NCBI RefSeq assembly: GCF_023856365.1 | Contig: NC_064539.1 | Location: forward strand, 27,555,493-27,619,492 | Length of the DNA stretch: 64,000 nt | From: Brienomyrus brachyistius | Lineage: Eukaryota > Chordata > Actinopteri > Osteoglossiformes > Mormyridae | Direction of reading: 5' to 3' | In this document: positions 58,701-64,000 of the stretch, one piece after another | Numbering within the stretch: the first letter of the stretch is position 1 | Layout of the letters: each line of letters starts with the position of its first letter | Program-made: the position numbers and the translations under genes | The notes under the pieces: generated by a model | Database searches by the model: none | What the model was told of the DNA's origin: nothing | The model's input: the letters and a program-made list of their open reading frames with translations, nothing else

Positions 58701-59268
58701 CAGGCTATAATGATATTTAGATAGTAATATGTAATATTTACACTTTCTGGGGGGAAAAAAAATGTGCCAATCGCATTTCACTACACCGAATTACATATTG
58801 CATCTTTTCGTGCTTGTAGTTTTTTCTTTTTTTATCCTTACTATATTGCCATTAAAGATTATTTGTTGCCTCATTACTAAAGTGGGGCTTGCAAAAGACC
58901 TGCATATTCATCAGCTCAGAGGCTGCTGCTTGCCAGTCACACAAGGACCTTGTTTCGCAGTCCTCCTTGGGAAAGAAAAAAAAAATTAAAAAGATACCCG
59001 TTGCCATGGAAACGGCTCCAGTGCCGCGCGGCTTCCCTGGAGGTCTACATCGTTACACCAGAATCAAATTAGGCTCTTGCCCATATTTTCCTCAGCGATA
59101 AAGATACTTTACTCCACACGTCCTGCCCTCCCCCTCTTCCAAAATCAATACGTTCACTACATGGCGGGGGGGGGGGGCTTCAAAAACACCTCTGAACCCT
59201 AAGGTTTACCCAGCACCTATCTTTCATATATCTGCTGAATAACAAATAACAGACGAAAATACCAGTGG

Positions 59269-59330
59269 CGGTGTGTGTTTGCGTGCTGTGTGTGCGTGCT
59301 GTGTGTGCGTGCTGTGTGTGCACGCGCCTG
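59269..59330. repeat. GTGCTGTGTGTGC short tandem repeat
   Basis: Three near-identical 13-bp units in a GT-rich tract. Confidence 0.75.
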
Positions 59331-62300
59331 TGCAGGAAAATGATCCGTGTGACTCATGGCGCTGGTATAAAACTCTTACGGACTCCCGCGGCTGCAACAT
59401 GGAGGGTATTGAAGGCACTGCCACAACATATCATTTGCACATCTCCTGTGTTTCTCAGTCGCTGACATGGGTCGTCCAGTACGCCTGGAAAGTTTACTGA
59501 GGTATAAGCTGCTAGGGATACGAGAGTGCAGCACTGCGAGAGTCAGAGAGAGACCCGGGGCATGATAATGTGTTTAATGCTAACACAGAGGTCAAGGGAC
59601 GTTCTCCACGGAGCCAAAAACACAGCCGTGAACGGGATGCTGTTTGTCACCTATGAACATGAACGCTGAGCACCAGGGGGGCGATAACAGCACAGCGGGC
59701 AGCGCGGCTGCTTTCGGAAGCTCCTGCGACACAGAGGCCCTGGCTAAGGTGACGGCCCAGCGCATCAGCACCTCCGCGCCCTTGCATGCTGGTGGCCAAG
59801 CTAGCTTGCTAGTCTTAAACCAAATGGAAGTGTAAAAGTGATGTCACACAAGCGGTGGGATCGGGCTGGGAATAATGGTAATGCTATATTGGATTATGTG
59901 TGCTATTCCAGCACCTGATTTAGCTAATCGCAAGCTCAATAAGTAGTTAGGCGGTCAAATCAGATTTGCTGTTGGTGAAATGGAGTAAATATGCGAAATG
60001 GCATGGAGGTCGGCACAGGAATAGCAATGAACAGCAACGCTGTCATTCCACTTAATCACTGTTGACTTTCCTTAGTCAATGTCGGCCTGATTCTCACATT
60101 TCTGCGATGTTGGCCTTGTTAGTCACTCTGCATGGTTCAAGTGAGCAATGCGAGGGAGAAAAACTAAATGAATGTAAAAGGCGTTTAATTAATACAGACC
60201 CAAGGACCCCGATTAGCTGTCTGTGACGAGCTTCTTTTGCTCTTTTCGTTCTGGCGAGTTCATTTAAGTGCAAGGAGATAAGTAACATGGAGGGGAGCTG
60301 GAGCCAACACCCTCGTGGGCGTGGCCACAGGCAGGGAGGATGACAGGCTGCCAAAGCGAGACAGTGGGTGGGGCAGGGTAGACGGTGAGGCTGTCAGTTT
60401 AACCACAAAGCGGGCCCCGCCCAGCTGCCCCCTCCCTCTCCCGCCCCCCTTTGGCTGGCTGCCGCACGGTCAGCGTGAAGACCGGCAGATACGCGCACAG
60501 TTCGGCACCTGAGCTTTACCTTCTCCGTCAGACGTGCAGTATGACTTTCGGGGCCATGCTTACATAAAGCACCGATACCCCTGCTAACCGCACACCTCGT
60601 GGAGCCGACGTTTCTGCCACAAACGGTTCTCTCTGCTAGGAATAAACCCCCAGGAGCGAAAACACAAAATTTCCCCTAAAGAGCTGGGGGAGCAATCAAA
60701 ATATTAAAAAAAAAAAAGCTTTATAAAGCTCACATATGTTAACCGTAGCATATGGGAACATACAGTCTCACCGTGGTGTCATGAGAATGATTATAATTAT
60801 CTATCGGTGCAGCAATTTTACACAGCTGCAGCCACATCCATTTACACAGCAGCAGCAAATCAGGCTAAGTGCCTTGTTAAATATTGCAGCCACTCCTGCA
60901 ATCATTTTTTCGCATGTCCAGTTCTTAAGTGGTATGGCAATTGCTGTGTGGAATAAACTTCACGAAATCAAAAAAAATAAATAAAAGATGCAATATAAAG
61001 CAGTAGGACATCTTGTAACCAAACGCAGCACAACGGTGAAGAGTAGCTCTGTTAGTAGCTATTCGACCAGCATGTCTATTCAAATCTCTTTGTAGGAGGA
61101 CGGCCTCTCTCTGAATTTGCTACTTATGTTTTAAACGGAAAGATAAATCTACCTACAGAGAAAGACACGGAAAAAAGACACAGACAGACAGACAATGATG
61201 GATCACACCCACACGACCATAAAAAAATAAATAAAATCTCTGGAAGCTGCCTTTGCTGTCGAGTCAGAGCGCAGTGCCACTGCACACACCACTGTGGCCA
61301 ATTAATCTGGATAATTCCACTTTGTTAAGACATTGCGGACTAAGGGATAGTTAAAGATTCATAAAAGGTACCTTTCATTAGCGATATATTTAAAAACCTT
61401 GTTTCTAAAAATGAACAACTTTAATATTTTATTAACATTACTATAATAGCAGTTATTAACTGCTATTATGACGAGTATTTAAAAAATGTGGTGCTTTTTG
61501 GTTTTGTGCACTTGATAGCTAAATATTTTAAGAAAAAATCATTAGTCTAACGTTCAGTTCATTAATCACAGTATAAACCAGCAACTATTAATTTGGATTC
61601 GCCGCACCAGCCAGAGTGGTCTGCGTTCGGCCGAATGAAGAAGTACTGCTGAATTCAGCCCACATGAAACGAGCGGACATGAACAGAGACTCCGATGTCG
61701 CATTCAGGAAGTGAAAATAGCAGAGGGGAGAGCTAACAAACAGCACAGATGGAAGAAAAGTTTTGTTGGCTAATAATATTGGGGAAAATTATGACAAAAA
61801 GGTCACACAACAAAACCAACTGATTAGTAGCTGCACGGTGCTACCAGACTGCATCAGTGATGAACAATAATCTCACGTTCTGTTGAAAATGCACACCAGC
61901 TTATTCCCAGAGAACCATCCAACCAGCTGAATTGGTTTTACGTTAATTCGAGTTTGACTGGTTTCGCGTGGTTAAATCTGACATGAAGTTGTTACATGGT
62001 TGTCAAAAGATGCATTTTACAAATACAAATAACCTCCAAATAGCACTACTCCATGGATCCTCACAGTTTGGCATGATTATTCAGTTTGCTTGATGCTTTG
62101 ACCAGCATGGTGCTGAGAGTCCAGTAGTATCATTGTGACATAGCAGATATCTATCACCCAAGGGGAATATGGAACATTCTGAGATTCTCAGATCTAACAT
62201 CAGAACACTAACATGGCAGCTACCAATGAATTTCATATACACATGTACTTTGCAAACTAAGTATACTTATATTAATACAATAATGTGTTTAGTATGCATG

Positions 62301-63115
62301 TGATTTTATAAATAAATAAAAGATATCTCTCTTTCCCCGTAGGCCGAGTTGAACCCCGTGAATTCCAGCCTGACTGTGGACCTCATGTACCTTTGACCTT
62401 GGTCACACAAAAGCGTCAAAAATGACACAACTGGAAGTATGCAAGAGCAATATGGCCCTTAAAACAATCCCCTGCCTGAGCCCAAGTCATAGACAACACC
62501 TCTACTGAAACATCTCGGCTCTTTTCTGACCCTCTGGGAGGAACATGATGCCATTTCGAGTGTCAGTCGGTGTTTTCTCCTGCAGACATCGTCAAGGCAA
62601 AGTCAAGGCAGCTTGGACAACTGAATGAAGCTGTCATGCAGATAGTGGATGCGAGAGAACGCCAGAGCTGATGATTTACATTGTGTTACAGACAAGCCTT
62701 CAGCAGTGTGCGGCTTTACCATAACAACTGATAAGCCCTTGTAGTCGCTCGTCTCATATGTTTGCTAACCAGAGTGTCTATTAATAGCCCAGAGGACGTT
62801 TCCCCTCTGCCCCCACGACAGCGTCTCCACTCTGCTACTCTGTTACTGCCTATTCCCGAGGCATTTCAAGACCAGCTATTTCGATCTATTTTACCAGTTT
62901 CATTTTACTTTAAATGCCTTTGTGTTCTCCGAATTTCTCTGCATGTTTTTCAGCTTCCGGTTCATCATGTTTTAAAGCATGTTGTTGCTCAACGGTGCTC
63001 AAACGCTTTGGAACACAAACCTTACAAGACCACGTTCTTAACCTCTGCCGGCTTCTTCATATTCTACAGTTAGCACTGAACTAGTACAACATGTTTTTGT
63101 ATACAATATTCTAAA

Positions 63116-63251
63116 GGAGTGAGTGTGCCCTGCGATGGGCTGGCCCCCCATCCTGGCTTGTTCCCTGCCTCGTGCCCATTGACTCCGGGATAGGCTCCGG
63201 ACCCCCCGCGACCCAGTAGGATAAGCGGTTTGGAAAATGGATGGATGGATT
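63116..63251 (+). mobile_element. V-SINE 3' half, plus orientation
   Basis: AGTGTGCCCTGCGATGGGC, CCCCATCCTGGCTTGTTCCC, GGATAGGCTCCGGACCCCC, then GCGGTTTGGAAAATGG and a GATGGATGG tail. Only the 3' half is present. It is the one copy in the opposite orientation to the others. Confidence 0.7.
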
Positions 63252-64000
63252 GATTCTAAAGGAATGTATTTTTTTATCTCACGTATGAAGTAATGTTGCA
63301 GAAACTATACCGAATTTACCATTGAAATGTTTGTATGGATGACTTCTGGCTTTTGTTTAAATGTGATTATATGCAATGGACTGGGAAGTCATTTCAGGGA
63401 AAGAAGGATGTCAAAATAATTTACATGTAAAATATACAACGCTGCCCTGATGGTAACAATGAGTAACGAGCACATTTCAAAAGTAATTTTGGACAAAAAC
63501 AAGCTGGTCAGCCACGAAAATTTGTCTCACTGATGCCAATTTTTCTGCTATGAAGATATGCAAATTTCTAAGAACAGCAAGAAAACAACACTGAACAACC
63601 TGCATGCGAATCATTAAATCCTATTTATTAACACGTATGTATGTAGATGGAAATTATGTGGTGACATAGAACCTCCGGCAAAACCATTTAATCAATTTTT
63701 TTTTTTATTTACCAAATATTGTGCATACCTGCAGCCCGAAATAACCACTTTGAAAGCACTCTAGCCAATTATAGTGAAAAGTACGTGAACAATAATAGCT
63801 AAGTACTGAAAAATAATGCAGCTATATATCATGAGAGGCCGGGCCATGGTCCAGGTCCAGCCCTGCCTCTTTGCTGATTGGATTTTACAGAACTGGGGCG
63901 CGATTCATCAACTGAAACCCGGTTTGGGAAATTCGCCTTAACAACACCCCCTCTGCCACTTTCCCCCTACCCCCAAAGATGCTGCACTGCTCCCTCTCAT

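Larger units (their letters stand above)
43861..64000. other. ssbp2: presumed long 5' intron of ssbp2
   Basis: About 20 kb without any recognisable SSBP exon (I searched for the LisH-region sequences REKLALYVYEYLLH, FLHSWWCVFWDLYC and AFHDY on the minus strand). It holds SINE tails, a hAT-like element, a minisatellite and a large palindrome, listed separately. Small plus-strand coding-like stretches near 62344 and 62585 are too short to call genes. Confidence 0.6.

Noticed and set aside
43861..64000. N-terminal (LisH) exons of ssbp2
   Set aside because: No minus-strand sequence coding the conserved N-terminal segments was found, so they are placed outside the window rather than declared lost.

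Overview
The window is vertebrate, almost certainly teleost, nuclear DNA. It has split genes with GT-AG introns, tRNA-derived SINEs of the fish HE1/DANA (V-SINE) type ending in CATC/GATG tails, Tc1-like transposon remnants, foldback MITEs, minisatellites and CA/GT microsatellites. There is no prokaryotic gene structure and no CRISPR array. The gene order zcchc9(+), acot12(-), ssbp2(-) matches, from general knowledge, the human 5q14 order ZCCHC9-ACOT12-SSBP2. I cannot name the species.

Layout. 1-1625: the last four coding exons of zcchc9, a zinc-knuckle protein, on the plus strand. 2609-18709: the complete coding region of acot12, a cytosolic acetyl-CoA hydrolase, on the minus strand. Its 15 exons join to 1722 nt (573 codons plus stop) with every splice phase consistent and no disabling change. 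zcchc9 and acot12 converge, with stop codons about 1 kb apart. 18710-23163: spacer holding the acot12 upstream region and an AT-rich stretch downstream of ssbp2. 23164-43860: fourteen ssbp2 coding exons on the minus strand, 295 residues, from the Ala-rich segment after the N-terminal LisH region to the C-terminal MTMSV. 43861-64000: no recognisable ssbp2 exon; this is best read as one long 5' intron, with the first exons beyond the window.

The three genes have unrelated jobs: RNA binding or nucleolar function, acetyl-CoA hydrolysis, and LDB1/LIM-homeodomain transcription co-regulation. Their adjacency is conserved synteny, not an operon.

The most unusual material is intronic. acot12 intron 3 holds a 38-bp minisatellite of 38 units in perfect register. 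Nearly every unit contains ATGCATATGCAC, one base from the palindromic POU/Oct dimer element MORE. acot12 exon 7 lies between two tandem repeats: a telomere-like array beside its acceptor, and a 13-bp repeat that copies a donor-like site four times just after its real donor. ssbp2 carries a Pro-rich cassette exon like the one in long SSBP3 isoforms, and a possible alternative terminal exon at 22230-22319. A 260-bp near-perfect palindrome lies at 55511-55770. I found no clear evidence of a wholly new multi-gene system; these are leads for checking.
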